64,000 nt of DNA from Quercus robur. Lineage: Eukaryota; Streptophyta; Magnoliopsida; Fagales; Fagaceae. Below the pieces are notes generated by a model. The model searched no databases, was not told the origin of the DNA, and was given only the letters and a program-made list of their open reading frames with translations. Positions 1-11,967 of this stretch are shown piece after piece; the stretch's first letter is position 1, and the number at the start of each line of letters is the position of its first letter. The position numbers and the translations under genes were made by a program. The DNA is taken from the NCBI RefSeq assembly GCF_932294415.1, contig NC_065538.1:40244843-40308842 (forward strand). The letters run 5' to 3'.

Positions 1-2
1 CT

Positions 3-74
3 TCACCACTGATTCAAGGGTTTAATCAAAGGAAAGATTCTTCTAAGGTGTGGAAGGAAAATGACTCCAAGTGA
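3..74 (+). pseudogene. gag C-terminal tail of element A
   Basis: A 24-codon open stretch ending in TGA at the left edge reads as a basic, tryptophan-containing tail ending in Trp-Lys-Glu-Asn-Asp-Ser-Lys. The gags of elements C and D end with similar Trp-Val-(Arg/Lys)-Lys tails just before their long spacers, which is the reason for the call. The rest of the gag lies outside the window. Confidence 0.45.
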
Positions 75-1189
75 TTCTATCACTTTCTTCTCTCCCTTTG
101 TGTTTTTGTTTTTGCATAACTTATGTGTTTTGCTTTTATTTTGAGTCAGTCTAGTTTTTATGCTTTGCTTTGATTAACATGTTTTTGTTTGTTTTCATTT
201 TTTTTTATATAAAAAAAATTGAAAAATCAGAAAAATACAAAAATAGGGTGTATTTTGTGTACATTGGTATTTGTGTACTTTGGATGGCCATTAAAACAAA
301 GTTTTCTAAACTTTGTATCTTTTGTAGCTTAGATGAGCATCTCTATGCACAACTAAACAAATGAGCTTTGTGGCTCTTGCTTGTGATGAGTAAGATTAAG
401 TAATTTATTGTACTTAACACTCGTATCACTCTTTTTGATGGGAAGGACTAGAAAATCCTAACTAAAAGACATAAATAACCATCTCACCACTGTTACCCTC
501 CAATCATGAAATGACATCTATATGCTTCAGCATAGCAAAAGTGCAATGTCAATGACATTTGTGTGCTTCGGCATAGCAAAATTGGAACGCCATTAGCTTA
601 CCATCATTGGGTATTTCTTTTCTCTATCTTATATGTCCATGCATGATTTGCTTAAAATGAAAAATATGCAAAGAAAAAAAAAAAAACAAAAAGATCAAAA
701 TGCTTTAAATATAATTGCAAGCGTGTATTCTAGGAGATGTGGGAGTTATAGAATGTACCTTGAAGGTGATAGTCCCCATCAAACAGTTATGATTGTGTGT
801 GAGTTAAAGTGATTTTCTCATAATATCTTAAATCGTCATAACATGTATACACTTATACAATCTTGCGATGTTTTTCACACACAATAGGCAATATTCTTTG
901 CTACTCTTGATACATGTGCAGGTACAATGTGATTTGGCCATCACAAGGTTTACATGTGTTAATGAATACTCACTAAACTGTCTTGACTTATTTTTGAAAT
1001 ATAAAATTGGTTAGACTTGTTTAGTGTGTGTGTGTGTGTTTTTAGGATCTATGTGCTTAAAATTGTTGTTGAGAGATGATTTTGAGAACTTAAAATGTTG
1101 ATTGGATCCTTGGTTGAGTTGCATGCTTGATTGCATTCATATCTGTGTTTTTCCTTTCTTGAAAAACTATTTTTAAGCAATCTCGACAA

Positions 1190-1592
1190 CTTCTTGACAC
1201 CTGCTATCTATCAAGCTTTTCAACTTCCTTTTATTGCAATCTTAATAACTAGGTGGATTGATTGAGATTTCTTCTAGATCCTCGATAGCTTCTCAATAGC
1301 TGGTGGATCGATCGAGATTCTTTTTAGCCTTTTGTTGAATTGTCCCTCGATAGATCCTCGACAGCTTCATCTGTCGATGCCTTTTTTCTCGAAACCTGTC
1401 TCGACACCTCTCGACACCTCTATCTGTTGAGATTTACTGGGCTCCTATTTAAGCACGAATCACGATTTCCCTCTCTTTTTTCTCGATCTCTCTCTCAACA
1501 AACTTGTCTTTTCACCTCCAAAAACTTTCTCACTTACTCCAAACTTTACTCTCAAGCGATTTTCAAGCTTTCTCAAATCTTTTCTTCAATTG
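1190..1592 (+). promoter_or_regulatory. Putative promoter and 5' UTR exon of the second ORF of element A
   Basis: Repeated CTCGATAG and CTCGACA words (for example 1281-1290 and 1346-1365) precede a TATA-like TATTTAAG at 1446-1453. A pyrimidine-rich leader follows and ends in a splice-donor-like GGTGAG with GT at 1593-1594. The same words occur in the U3 of this element's own LTR (4315-4385). Element D has an equivalent arrangement upstream of its second ORF. Promoter activity is inferred. Confidence 0.4.
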
Positions 1593-1876
1593 GTGAGTTT
1601 CTAATCTCTCATTTACATACATTTCATGTTTTGAAACCTAGGTTTTGGGGTTTTTAAACAATTTTGGGGTTTTTCAAAATTGATGAGTTTTTGTTGAAAT
1701 TTTGGGATGAGTTTTTGCTTAAATGAGTTTAAAATCTCATACATTACATCACATAAGCATTATAACAGTATTATCATGCATTTAGATGTGTGCAAATTGA
1801 TTATGTGCTGGTAGAATTGGATTGGGGTAAGCATTAGTTCACTTACTGTTCAGACTTTGCAAAAGGCCCTTGGTTT

Positions 1877-2512
1877 TTGAACATGGTTATGACTTTTGTT
1901 CTTCACCCTCTTTCTCACTATAACTCTATCACAGAACCTTGTGCTCGATTTTTGTTGTCCCTTCTTAAGAATCTTACCCTAGATTTTCCTTCTCACTTTA
2001 TTCTATCTATCCGACATGTTTATAGGGATTTAGTGTCCCATGGTAAGCTCATCTTTCCTTCGGCTATCACGAGGATCTTACACCATTTTTCTATTCCCTT
2101 TCCAATGTCCGACCATTTTTCTTATATGTGTGCCATAGACTACGCTATCGTTGAACGTAGTGAGGCATAATTTAGGTCGAGGCAGTCTGGGTTAGTAGCT
2201 CCTCCCTCCTATTTGGCTCGATCTCGATCTGCTCCATCCACATTCGCTCCCTCCTCTTCTACAAGCGATGTGACTCTAGGAGACATCATGACGCAGCTTC
2301 AGCGCATGGATGCTCACCTTGATACACTCTCTACAGAGCTGTATTGCACAGCTATAGGCGTTCATGGGTGGCTTCGCTTCTGAGGCTTCTCCTCCACCTC
2401 CTCCATGGCTTTTGACTCTAAGGCTAAGGATGATGATGATGGTGATGACGATGATGCTTCTGATGATGATGATGATGAAGATGCTAGCTCTACCAATGAG
2501 ATGTCTACTTGA
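1877..2512 (+). pseudogene. Second ORF (env-like / 'putative plant transposon protein' type) of element A, broken
   Basis: One frame runs from 1877 to a TGA at 2510-2512, interrupted by stops at 2168-2170 and 2381-2383. The N-terminal part is the conserved Phe/Leu-rich block also present in the second ORF of element D (39465-40449), followed by a Ser/Pro-rich linker, a short Leu-heptad segment (QLQRMDAHLDTL) and a very acidic Asp-rich tail encoded by GAT repeats. Element D's protein has a matching heptad segment at its C terminus. The N-terminal third seen in D is missing here. Its position between gag and the 3' LTR matches the env-like gene of Sireviruses. The family name is from memory and was not searched. 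Confidence 0.5.
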
Positions 2513-2724
2513 CACTTTTACCCTTTGTGACTCGTGACAAAAAGAGAGAGTAGTTATAGATATAAGACTAGTCATTCTTAGGGGGAGAGTTAGTATAGGA
2601 CCATTTTGTTAGGGGGAGTGTTGATATCTAAGGGATGTAGTGAGGATTATTTGTATTTTTTTTCTTTTCTCTACTTTAGATACATTTATTCTTGTACATA
2701 GGTCTTGTGACCATTATTGACATA

Positions 2725-3760
2725 TGAAAGCTCGAAATGTGTGAAAACACAAGAGCTTGTTTAGACCCCCAATTCAAATTACAGCTTAATTGATTTTACA
2801 CTAACTTAATACTAAGTGCGGAATAGTGTAAACGCAAGCAAACAAACAAGAAAACTACTCTAATTCATATTTAAAGCAACACAGCAGTAAAATGAAATGA
2901 ACAAGAGTAGGGAAGAGAGATGCAAACATAGATAACACCGAGACGTGTTATCGAAGAGGAAACCGAAGAACTCGGCGAAAAACCTCTTCACCACTAGACA
3001 ATCAGTTGGGATATATGGGTAAGCAAGACACCCTCCAAGCCTAATCTACCCTCTGTACCTAAGCCCTCCAAGCTCCTACTCCAATAAGGCTTCTCAGAAC
3101 TGTGTCTTGTCTAGCTCTCCGGATCCCGCAACAAGCTCCATGTTGCATTTGTCATCCTTGGCTTCTTCCAATGTTTCCCAACAGCACCAATACCTCACTA
3201 GACACTCTCAAAAGGTGTGGTAAGTGTTTGGGCTATTGACCTCTCAATGGTATGGAAATGGAGAGATAGGAGATGAGGAAATTCCACAAACAAAATGTGT
3301 AGAGAATTGTTGGTATAACAATTTATAACTCTCAAGTGTTTTAGCTAGGGTTTTCTCTCAGAAGCTCTCCTTCACATTTGTGGGTAATATTGGTATATAT
3401 AGTGAGGGTACAGAAAGTGTGTATCAGACAGTACAGACTGGCAGAACAGAATGTCTCGCGGGAATGCCTTACCCGTAAGATACTCGCGAAACACAGCTGT
3501 CTCCATCTGTATAGACTCTTCGCATTCCAATCATGTGCAAGGCATATGCTTCACTTCGCGGGAAGCTTAGTTGTGAGACACCCGCGAGAAGTCTTCTGTC
3601 TTCACTTGCTTGAGTCTTCACACACTCTCTCTCTAGTACACAACCCTTACAATCAAATCCCATAATAAATACAGGGTACACAAAATTGAAAATAATTACA
3701 ATCAAATTTGGCACGGAATAAAAGCCAACAAAATACACATTTGTAAATCACAACTTTACA
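2725..3760 (-). mobile_element. Solo LTR of the element D family, reverse orientation, with target duplication
   Basis: Read on the minus strand this 1036-bp block starts TGTAAAGTTGT and ends in CTTTCA, like the LTRs of element D at 34166-35238 and 41286-42357. It shares with them the promoter block, the 'CTAGTGGAT...CGCTTGGAGG' segment and the final region. It is flanked by a perfect direct repeat ACATA (2720-2724 and 3761-3765), the 5-bp duplication expected for a copia insertion. No internal sequence remains, so it is a solo LTR left by LTR-LTR recombination, sitting inside element A. Confidence 0.9.
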
Positions 3761-4111
3761 ACATACATTGTACTTATCTTCTTTTTATGTTGATGTATGT
3801 TTCTTTCACCTACCTTTACATGTGTTGTTTCTTTTCTCTCTTTATGCACATGCTTCTTATTACGTGTATGCTATCTATTATTTCTGTTTCATACAAAGAT
3901 CCCTTGATGAGTTTTGTTTAAAGTTTTTCAGAAATACAGGTTGTCAAAGTCTACTTGCCATAAACTCTCTTCTTCCAAAATTTTTCAAGAGTTTGTGTTA
4001 GGATAGATTTTATTGTACTCAACAAGTGAATATGAGTTAAGTGATTTATGACTTCTCTCATATGTTCATTTTTTTGTTGTGGTTTTGTCATGGATTGCCA
4101 AAGGGGGAGAT
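3761..4111 (+). other. 3' internal region and polypurine tract of element A
   Basis: Non-coding tail of element A. It ends in the polypurine tract AAAGGGGGAGAT at 4100-4111, which directly abuts the LTR start TGTTAGG. Further AGGGGGAG tracts of the same type lie at about 2580-2586 and 2610-2617, before the solo LTR insertion. Confidence 0.7.
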
Positions 4112-5103
4112 TGTTAGGACATATGTGGTTCACTTGTTAGGAACATATGTCACCATTTTATGTAATTGGCTAATCCTTTGGAAAAACGCACTTTACTTGT
4201 ATTTGGGTAGATCTAGGATGTGTTTAATACTTCAAGAAACTTTGTTTCAAGATCAAGTGTTGAAGTCATGCAAGTTTGTCCAAGATTCAAGCTGAAAAGT
4301 GCAAGTTCATTAAAGCTCGACAGCTAGTATCTATCGAGCATGAAGAGCTGTTCTAGCCCCGTGGCTCGACAACTGCTCGACATATGGTTATCTATCAAGG
4401 TTTATGAAAAATAGATTTTCAGTTTTGTTTTGACTCTAATCCGTGATTATGTGCTTGGGCTTTCTTTTCTCACAACCCTAGACATATAAAATGATTATTT
4501 TAAGAGCCGTCAAAGTGGACACAAGTTGCACAAGTATTGAGCAAAGTTTGTTCAAACAAATTGTGACCGGAGACAAAATTTGCCCTAGTTCATCGTTCAT
4601 ATGTAGAAGTTGCTGTGTTTGTACACCGTAGGGTTTTGTAACCAAGCATCTTCTTAATTTTCATCGTGGATGAACTAAAGAACTTTATAGCCAATAACCT
4701 TCTCTAGTTGGCGATTGAAGTCACGTACTGGGATCCGCGCAATTGGTTAGTCACGTACAAGGAGAGATTGTCACTATAGAACAAGTCCAATTCGGTATTG
4801 GGGTAAGGGTTCAACTGTAGGTTGGTATAAGGTACTAAGATTCCTTTACTTGTAACCGCTTGTTGTGATAATAGTGAATTCTTAGGAGTAGTGACCTTAA
4901 AATCACTCGGTGGGATTTTTGCCGTGTTGGTTTTCCCCATTTGTGAGCAAATCACCATGTCAATTTATTTTCCGCTGCACTTAGTTTAATTGATGATTTT
5001 TTTATGCTACCACACGCTTTGCATGTTAATTTGATTAATTAATAAACTTGGCCAATTAATCAATTGGTTAATCACAAGAGGTCAATTCGTTTTTGGCCTA
5101 TCA
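4112..5103 (+). repeat. 3' LTR of element A
   Basis: This 992-bp LTR begins TGTTAGGACATATG and ends CCTATCA. It is preceded immediately by a polypurine tract and followed by unrelated sequence. U3 words CTCGACAGCT, ATCTATCGAG and two CTCGACA copies (4315-4385) lie about 100-170 bp upstream of the TATA box TATAAA at 4485-4490. The partner 5' LTR is outside the window, so the 5-bp target duplication (right copy would be 5104-5108) cannot be checked. Confidence 0.8.
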
Positions 5104-6644
5104 ACCAGAAATCAAGTAATAGGTTTTCTTGGTTTTGGAATTGAGTGCCAATGGTGAAGGGAGAGAGTTTGGGAGAGAAAGAGGTGATCAGTTTTTAAGA
5201 GATGAAGAAATGAGAGAGTGGTAGAGAGTTATGTAGAGAGAAGATGGAAGTTGAAGAGTTAGGGAGAATATGAAGTGTTGAAGAAGATGAAGAGGAGTAA
5301 GAAGAAAAAGAAATGGTTGGTAGCCATTGAAGAAAAATGAAGAGGCGGGAAGGTGGGAAGTTTAGGCCTCCCACTAAACTACGTGTATTTTAGCCAAAAA
5401 AAAAAAAAAAAAAAAAAACTTTTAAAATATCCCCAATGGACTCCTAAAAGGTGGAAAATACAAAGAAAAGTTCAAGAATGCATCCAAAAATGTTAGAAAT
5501 ATCCTCAGTTGAGTGGAAGACACAAGGATTCTCAAAGCATCTCTAGTGGTGTGAAAGGATCAAGAACATCTCTCAGCGGATCTGAAATCACTAAGGAAAC
5601 TCCCTTATGAGATAAGACCATCTACCAAATTCCAAGTAAGTTATAGAATAAACAATTTTTCAAGTATCATGAAGGACTCCCCCGTGGGTCTAAGGCACAA
5701 GGACAACTCCCTCGAGGGTTGTGAAGAAAAGAATTTCCCCAAAGAGTTAAGGAAACTCCTTCGTGAGTAGAATCAACACAAGTTCCCAAATGAGTCATGA
5801 AGGAGAAGAAGAAATTTTTCCTTAATGGACTAAAGGTGGGAAATTTTTCCTTAATGAGTCATGAAGGTGGGAAATTTTTCCTTAGAGACTTCCTCGTAGG
5901 TCAACATTACCAAGAAGGTTCCCTCGTGGGCCACCAATACACTCCTCAGTAAGTCTTTCTCCCAAGTGGATCATACACCAAGGACTTCCTCGTAAGTCAG
6001 AACTGCCAAGGCCACTTGTGCACATATCCTGTGGGAATTGAATATGTAGGCACAAGCCTTATACAAGTTAGAAAAAAAGAATACAGAAATTATGCACATA
6101 TCCCGTGGGAATTGAATATGCAGGTGCAATAGAAGGGATAAAGATAAAGATAGAGACAAAAGTCACCCAGAGGCAAAGGCCTCACTAGAATAAAAGAGAT
6201 AGAGATGGAGACAGAAGATGAGTATTACCTAAAGGTACAAGCCACCAAGAGAAGTTTGAGGCAAGAGCCCTAGATGGACACCACAGACATATATCCTTTT
6301 AAGCTCGTAAAAGCACCTTGTTTATTTGGTTAATGACTGTGGCCGTTGACCATGTTTGTTTTTTTTAGTGACTCTAAGATAGTGAGTCGCTTTCCTTTTA
6401 CTTGCAATTGGCAAAAAAGGTTCTGGGATATAGTGAATCTGTCATTGCTCATTTCCCGAGTAACAAAGATGGGACTTCGGACATACAAATCCTACACAAC
6501 TCTATGGAGTTGCACCTCGCCCATGTATGCATGTTGTTTGCTATGTGAATGGGTTGGGCCTGAGCCGTATGTCAAAACAAAATGTTTTGTCTCTTATTTG
6601 TTTTGATTCTATCAGCAGTGCTCAAGAATCAAAAGAGGAGCATC
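5104..6644 (+). mobile_element. Gypsy-like element G remnant: 3' internal region with degenerate tandem repeats
   Basis: No gene is visible. 5560-5990 is built from degenerate units of about 50 bp around 'aactccctcg(t/a)g(g/a)g' and 'aaatttttcctta'. A second repeated phrase, 'atatcc(t/c)gtgggaattgaatatg', occurs near 6025 and 6105. The segment ends in a purine-rich AAAAGAGGAGCATC at 6631-6644 that abuts an LTR starting TGTAGACACC, so it reads as the region between pol and the 3' LTR of a gypsy element. Confidence 0.5.
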
Positions 6645-8240
6645 TGTAGACACCGAATTTTGTACCCCTCATAAGTCAAGTCCCCGTTCCCAATGATGTT
6701 GGAATTCTAAAGCCCAAGGTTGGTTTAGGGCTCGATTGGATTGAAATTGACTTGAGGAAAGTGTTTTCGAAAAATATAACTCTTTTATGAATCAAATAAG
6801 CTATTGTTTTGGAAAAGAAAAGTTATGAAAACCCAAGGGCATGCGTATGCATACACACGTATGCACACACACACTCAAGCTCTGTGTGCGCATGCTTCAT
6901 GCATGCGCATGCTAGGGTTCCAAAAACTATGAAAGGCAAGTTTTTTTGCATTTAAAACTTGGTTTGAAAAGAATCCCACATCGTGTAGGAGCTGTTCCAA
7001 GCCCCTATTTCCTTACTACAGAAAGTCATACATGGTACCTTTTCAAAGCACACAAAAAATCCAAAGGGAAAACAGAAGATTCACTAGAAATAATGAATCA
7101 AAGAGGGAGTTTTTCACCCAAAAAAACCTTAAGTCAATATTTTTCTGATTGAGAAATTTTCTGGTCTTGATCTTTGAGTTTCAAGGTTTAACTAGCTTAT
7201 TTTAGTTTAGTTGTGACTAGATTGATTGAGGGCAATGATCAAAATTAAGCAAAGGAGCCTTTGTTTTGGAGGTAAAGGTTCTAGCTCTTCTTGCCTCCTT
7301 TTCTTTGATTAAATCTGTTTTTCTCTTGCTTCTTTCATTTTATTTATGTTTAACATATTTGTTTAGCTTAGGTTTGCTTTGTTTTATTGTTTTAGGCATG
7401 CAGGTTGATAAATTTAGTTTTTGTGCTACTGTGCTTTTGTTTTCTAGATTAAGGTTTAGGGTGTGTATGCGTACGCTTGATTTCTACATGCGGTACGCAT
7501 ACTCAAAGTATGTGTACGCATACAATTGGGCTGCGTACGCAGGCCTTATGTATAAATACACATACTTGTGCCTAGAAACCCTAATCTGAACATTTTGGCT
7601 TTTGTTTCTTTGCTTTATTTGTTTAATATGTCTATATTCTACCATAGTTTTCTATATGTATATGTGTCTGCCTCCATGTTTTTATTGTTGTTTGTTCTAT
7701 AGATGCTAGATTAGGGTTTATATTCAATCTTGTTGATGTGCCAACATGATCATGCATTGATGCATAGGTGCGGTAGTGCAGTGAGAGGTAGGTCATGCAT
7801 TCCTATGAACATGCATTTGTTTGGAATATGATTTTGTCTTAGGTTGATGAATATGAATTTGCTTGCTTGGATGCCATATTTTTTATGTTTAAAGTGCAAT
7901 CACATGTTTGTTTGATGCCTCCATGTCTATTTTTCTGCCTTGGATGTAATACGATGCTATGTGTGATAGATGTATAATAGGGATTGGGATGACAATGCCA
8001 TATTGTTTGCTTAGATGTGTGTTAGTGTGTGTGTGTGAGTCTAGAATGATGAATGTTGAATGTGCCTTTAATGAGATTGAGACATAAAAAACAATGAGTG
8101 GAAGCTGGCCCATGAGTCAAGTGGGGTTGGGTGCCTAACACCTTCCCATCCTCATACCTAAACTCCAGGCACTTATTCTGAAAGTAGATCAGTCCTTCCA
8201 CGAAAGGCACTATATTTATGGTTTCTAGAACTAATCTAGG
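6645..8240 (+). repeat. LTR of gypsy-like element G
   Basis: The block starts TGTAGACACCGAATTTTGTACCCC, a start familiar from plant gypsy LTRs, and runs to a TGGCGACTCC primer-binding-site-like sequence at 8241. It has a TATA box TATAAA at 7551-7556. Alternating purine-pyrimidine words (GCATGCG, GCGTACGC, GTACGCATAC) cluster at 6840-6915 and again just upstream of the TATA box at 7460-7541. The exact 3' boundary is uncertain because no clean terminal CA is seen. Confidence 0.55.
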
Positions 8241-8250
8241 TGGCGACTCC
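8241..8250 (+). other. Primer-binding-site-like sequence of element G
   Basis: TGGCGACTCC immediately after the LTR resembles the primer-binding site seen after this type of plant gypsy LTR. The same sequence in inverted and slightly altered form appears at about 51164-51173 and 52325-52334, next to similar LTR-end sequence. Confidence 0.4.
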
Positions 8251-8299
8251 ATTTCTATCTCTATCGTGGTCCACTCGGCCAAGGTGTAGTCCCCTCATT

Positions 8300-9249
8300 G
8301 TGCCCATTGCAGCTTGAAGGCCTATCCTAGGTAGTCAGAAACTTAGGTAGCCTTTTTGCCAATCTCGAATGGACGCATCGGAGGTTAAGGAAGCCCCATC
8401 TAGGGTAAAGTCTGGCCACCACTTAGAAGGGCCCAGTCAACTCCTACAAGGGAATTCTCCAACTGCTACCTCTTTAGAGGTAAGATCAGTAGCAATCTTC
8501 TTGGATTGTTGACAAGTGCCTTGACTTTTGCCTACCGTCTTGGATGGTGAAACTTCATGGATTTCGCCCTTCTCAACCTCCTTCTTGTCTCTCTTCCCCC
8601 TCTTTCTTTTCTTATCCCCACGAACGTTGGGAGAAGGGGGGACAACTTAAGGGGTGGTGTGAGGAATTGAGGGCTTCCTAGGAGCATCTGCCCTAGATCT
8701 CTTAATTCCTGCAGAAGCCTGAAGCATTGCCTTGAGTTCAAGGGGTTTGTTTTTTTTATTACCATCCCTTCAGGAACGTCGGGAATCTCCTACAAAGCAC
8801 TAATAACTACAGTAGAGGGCCTTCTTCTTGAAAGCTGGAGCTGCACACGACAACAAAATCTGGTTGAGTAAAAACGTTAGAGTCCAATGTGAAATCCTCA
8901 GAGACAGTCCTCTTGGATGCGCTTTCCTCCTTTATCTCTGACTGACTTTGCTCCTCCTCGTCCAATGTTTGATTTTGTTCCTCCTCTTCCTCAGCATGGA
9001 TGGAGTCAACGAGTTGGTGAGCGCAAGGCTTAACTTAAAGGTGCCAGGTGGAGGAGGAGTGATGAAGCCCTTAACCAGAACATCAATCCGTGCAAGTCTG
9101 GGATACCTGGCCTTGATAACGTTGTTCGGAGCTTGGAAGCAGGTAGAGATGGGCGTTAATTCAAGGATCACGTGAGCCACCCAAAGTTGACCGTCTGAAT
9201 GAATGAAGATTTTCGACCGAAGTATTCTAGCCATTAAACACGTCATCAA
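8300..9249 (-). pseudogene. Decayed transposon-type coding remnant, family not identified
   Basis: Translated on the minus strand, this region gives several protein-like pieces in shifting frames. These include a Pro-rich piece at 8932-9249, with the segment ARIDVLVKGFITPPPPGTFK, and a basic Lys/Arg stretch around 8550-8640. A Trp-rich segment near 8400 resembles the C-terminal part of plant mobile domain proteins, but only loosely. There are too many frame breaks for a working gene. It may be captured or antisense coding of element G. No function is assigned. Confidence 0.3.
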
Positions 9250-9787
9250 TTTTTATCCAAAAGATAATAGCAGGAACTAAGTTGACACTACTGAAAGGTT
9301 AGGGACCAAATTGACATAATTGAAAGGTTAGAGATTACATGAAATATAGTGTGTAGGATAAGGACCAAAAACGTAGTTTCCCCTAAAAAGTTTTAATGTC
9401 CAAATCTTTAAAATTGTTACCTTTTTTGAATTTGGGGATTTTTTCCATGGAGACAAACCATGAATCAAGCCAACTAGTTACATAAGTCTAGCTATTTATT
9501 TATTTATTTATTATGAACGTAAAAACCAAGCCAACTATAGACTTGAATATTTGGGTTTGATTGGGTTTCTAAATGGAAAATTCAATTTTTATCAAGTCGG
9601 GTTGCGAGTGGCTATGAACCAAACCTAACCCAACCCAATCTTAGTACTAATATAATCAAGAAAAAGTTTAGGAAAAAAACTTTTGTACTGCAACTTTTGT
9701 AGTTCAAAACTACAAAGCACTTCAATTTTTGTAGTACAAAACTACAAATAGTGAATTTTTGTGAAAGTAATTGTTCACCGTTTATAG
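9250..9787. other. Intergenic; no gene seen
   Basis: AT-rich sequence. It includes a scrap of the common 'gggaccaaattgacat' repeat near 9260-9380 and a (TTTA)n microsatellite near 9493-9514. Nothing else is supported. Confidence 0.6.
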
Positions 9788-9798
9788 AACCACCTAAT

Positions 9799-9974
9799 CT
9801 TTTTTTTTTTTTTTTTTTTAGAAAGATTTAATCCATAGTGTTTGCTCTTGATAATAGTCCTTTATTATTAGACTAAAACACCAATCGGTTTTTTGGTATA
9901 GGTGAGAATTAGACTCCAGATCTCTTTTTCAATCAACAAAGACTTTGCCAATTAAGCAAACTGAAACCCACATC
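9799..9974 (-). mobile_element. tRNA-derived SINE, minus strand, with 11-bp target duplication
   Basis: On the minus strand this starts with a tRNA-like head. A box-A-like AGTTTGCTTAATTGGC and a box-B-like GGAGTCTAATTC are present, and it ends in a poly(A) tail (the poly(T) run at about 9800-9820 on the plus strand). Perfect direct repeats AACCACCTAAT at 9788-9798 and 9975-9985 flank it exactly, as expected for target-primed insertion. The family name is not assigned. Confidence 0.8.
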
Positions 9975-9985
9975 AACCACCTAAT

Positions 9986-11929
9986 GAAATTGTAGCAAAT
10001 AATGTGGTTTAGAAGAACCAAAAAACCAAACTTCCTTTTACGTTTCGGACATCCTTTATAATAAGTTGCAAAATCGCAGTAAAGTTCAATATTAATTAGA
10101 AATAGAAATAGTCAAATAATCTCGCAGGAGATATAGTATGAATGTGTACTAAATGTACTACACTAATAGTACTGCTAATCGTTCATCAAAAAAAAAAGAA
10201 TTGTACTACTAATCTTTATGTATACTCAAGGGAAAGGCCTGTCCTGTTTAAAACATATATTGCTATACAAATCTCATGTGCAGCTTCGTTACAACACACG
10301 ACTCTCAATTCTTCATTTTATCACATTATCAATCAGAGAGCGCGCGCTTTCTAATTAAGTTCCCTAGTCTCCGTTTCTCTTCACATCTTCTGGACTCAAG
10401 CTTAATTTTCTCTATATCTCCTGAATCCATGCCACATTTATTTAATTGCTTATCAAGGTAACGCTACCCATTGTGTATTCCATCTCATCTTTGTGTGTTT
10501 CTTCCATAGATCAAATTAATCGCACTTCTTCTGTTATATTTGCTTTGATACTTGTCGTTTTTTTTTTTTACTTTTCCCTTCAATTTTATAAACTACTCTT
10601 CAAGTTTCCTTTCCCCCCAAAACAAAAGAACAAAAAAAAAAAAAGGAAAAACTATTCTTCAGGTTAGGGACGGCACGCAATTCTTATTTCCTCTATAATT
10701 GGACATGCCTAATTAAACTCGATGACATTATCATCTTTTGTTGTCATACAACGACATGCTTGAGATTGAATGCCACTCAAATGGTAAGGAAGATGAGTTT
10801 AAGGTAAAGGTTTAAAGAAAATGACTTCCTTCCTTTTGTGTACTCTATAGACTCAGGGTAAATGTGAGAGGATGGATCACATTTTTCCGTACCCTCTAAA
10901 AATATTTAAGAATTTTCTGACTCAATGAACCTGCAATACATAAAATATAAATATATATTCCCCTTATTCGGGTAAGCTGTGTTTGTAATATGGGAATGGG
11001 AGGATAACAGAAAAATCAACATACCTTTAAATATTTCTTTTTATAGATCAAATTAATAGAATCGCTTCTATTATATACGCTTGAACATTGCTTTGTGTTT
11101 TTTTTTTTTTTTTTTTTCCAACATTCAGCTATATATTCCTAGTTATTATATAGCATGTGCAAGAGCTTGTACAATTCCTATCTACTAGTCTTTGTTTCAT
11201 GATACAAGGGGTTCATGATCAAATTCCTCTTAGACGTGTAATAATAAAATGAAATGGGATATACTAAAAACAAGCATAGCTCAAAATTCAACCTTCAAAG
11301 AAAATTTGCATGTTAAATGCTAACTTTATGATTCCATTAGCTCATTATTATATTTGGAAGAATAGTAATAAATAAGCAAGTTGAATGGACAAACATAGAC
11401 GGTGATGTTGATTCTTAATCCCCAAGATAAACTTCTTGTGACTCCGATTACTTGTCAACCTTTGCAAGTACATATTTCTTGATTGCAAACAGTAAGCTTG
11501 ATTAGAGATCGGGGTGGATAGACTTTTTCTCTATATTGGATAGCTTCATTGACCAAACTAATTTGAATTTTCTCTCCAATGAAATTCTTAGTTAGTACTT
11601 GGGATTGAATGGTAATGTCCAACTTCCTGTTTTCGATGGAGATCGTGCCAATTAGTCAAGAAAAATATGAATAAAAAATTCATAAAATCAATTTAGATTA
11701 AAAATAATAACCGACTTTTTTGGCATTGGAAAGTTAGGTGAAACTTCATCTGATCTAACGAATAGTCATAAGGGGGAGCAAGATTGCAGTTCTTGCGGGC
11801 CGGACAACCCCAAAAAGAAAATGTCAAACTAACAACGTGGCCAGCACGCTTATCAAAAAACAACTTGCCCATTCACATGGCTTTCCATCTAATTAAGGAA
11901 GTAAATTTACCTTACCGGAACAGGGTTCA

Positions 11930-11967
<38 letters not shown>

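Larger units (their letters stand above)
1..5103 (+). mobile_element. Copia-like LTR element A, 3' part; 5' end outside window
   Basis: This is the 3' portion of an LTR retrotransposon: gag tail, long spacer, second-ORF remnant, polypurine tract and 3' LTR, in that order on the plus strand. The internal spacer shares blocks with element C; a 25-bp stretch near 470-495 is identical, inverted, to one near 22690. No protease, integrase or RT coding is visible between the gag tail and the second ORF, so it looks like a gag plus second-ORF derivative without pol. A solo LTR of the D family has inserted at 2725-3760. The large Sirevirus-like spacer and several AGGGGGAG tracts suggest Sirevirus ancestry; that is inference. 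Confidence 0.75.

Noticed and set aside
1340..1657. 105-codon open frame with a plausible start
   Set aside because: It overlaps the promoter-like words, TATA-like box and splice donor upstream of the second ORF and has no domain features.
2420..2490. GAT-repeat microsatellite
   Set aside because: It is in frame with the second ORF of element A and encodes its acidic tail, so it is part of that coding remnant.
8932..9249. Minus-strand 105-codon frame as a host gene
   Set aside because: It sits in transposon remnants, neighbouring pieces are in other frames, and no start or promoter context supports a gene.
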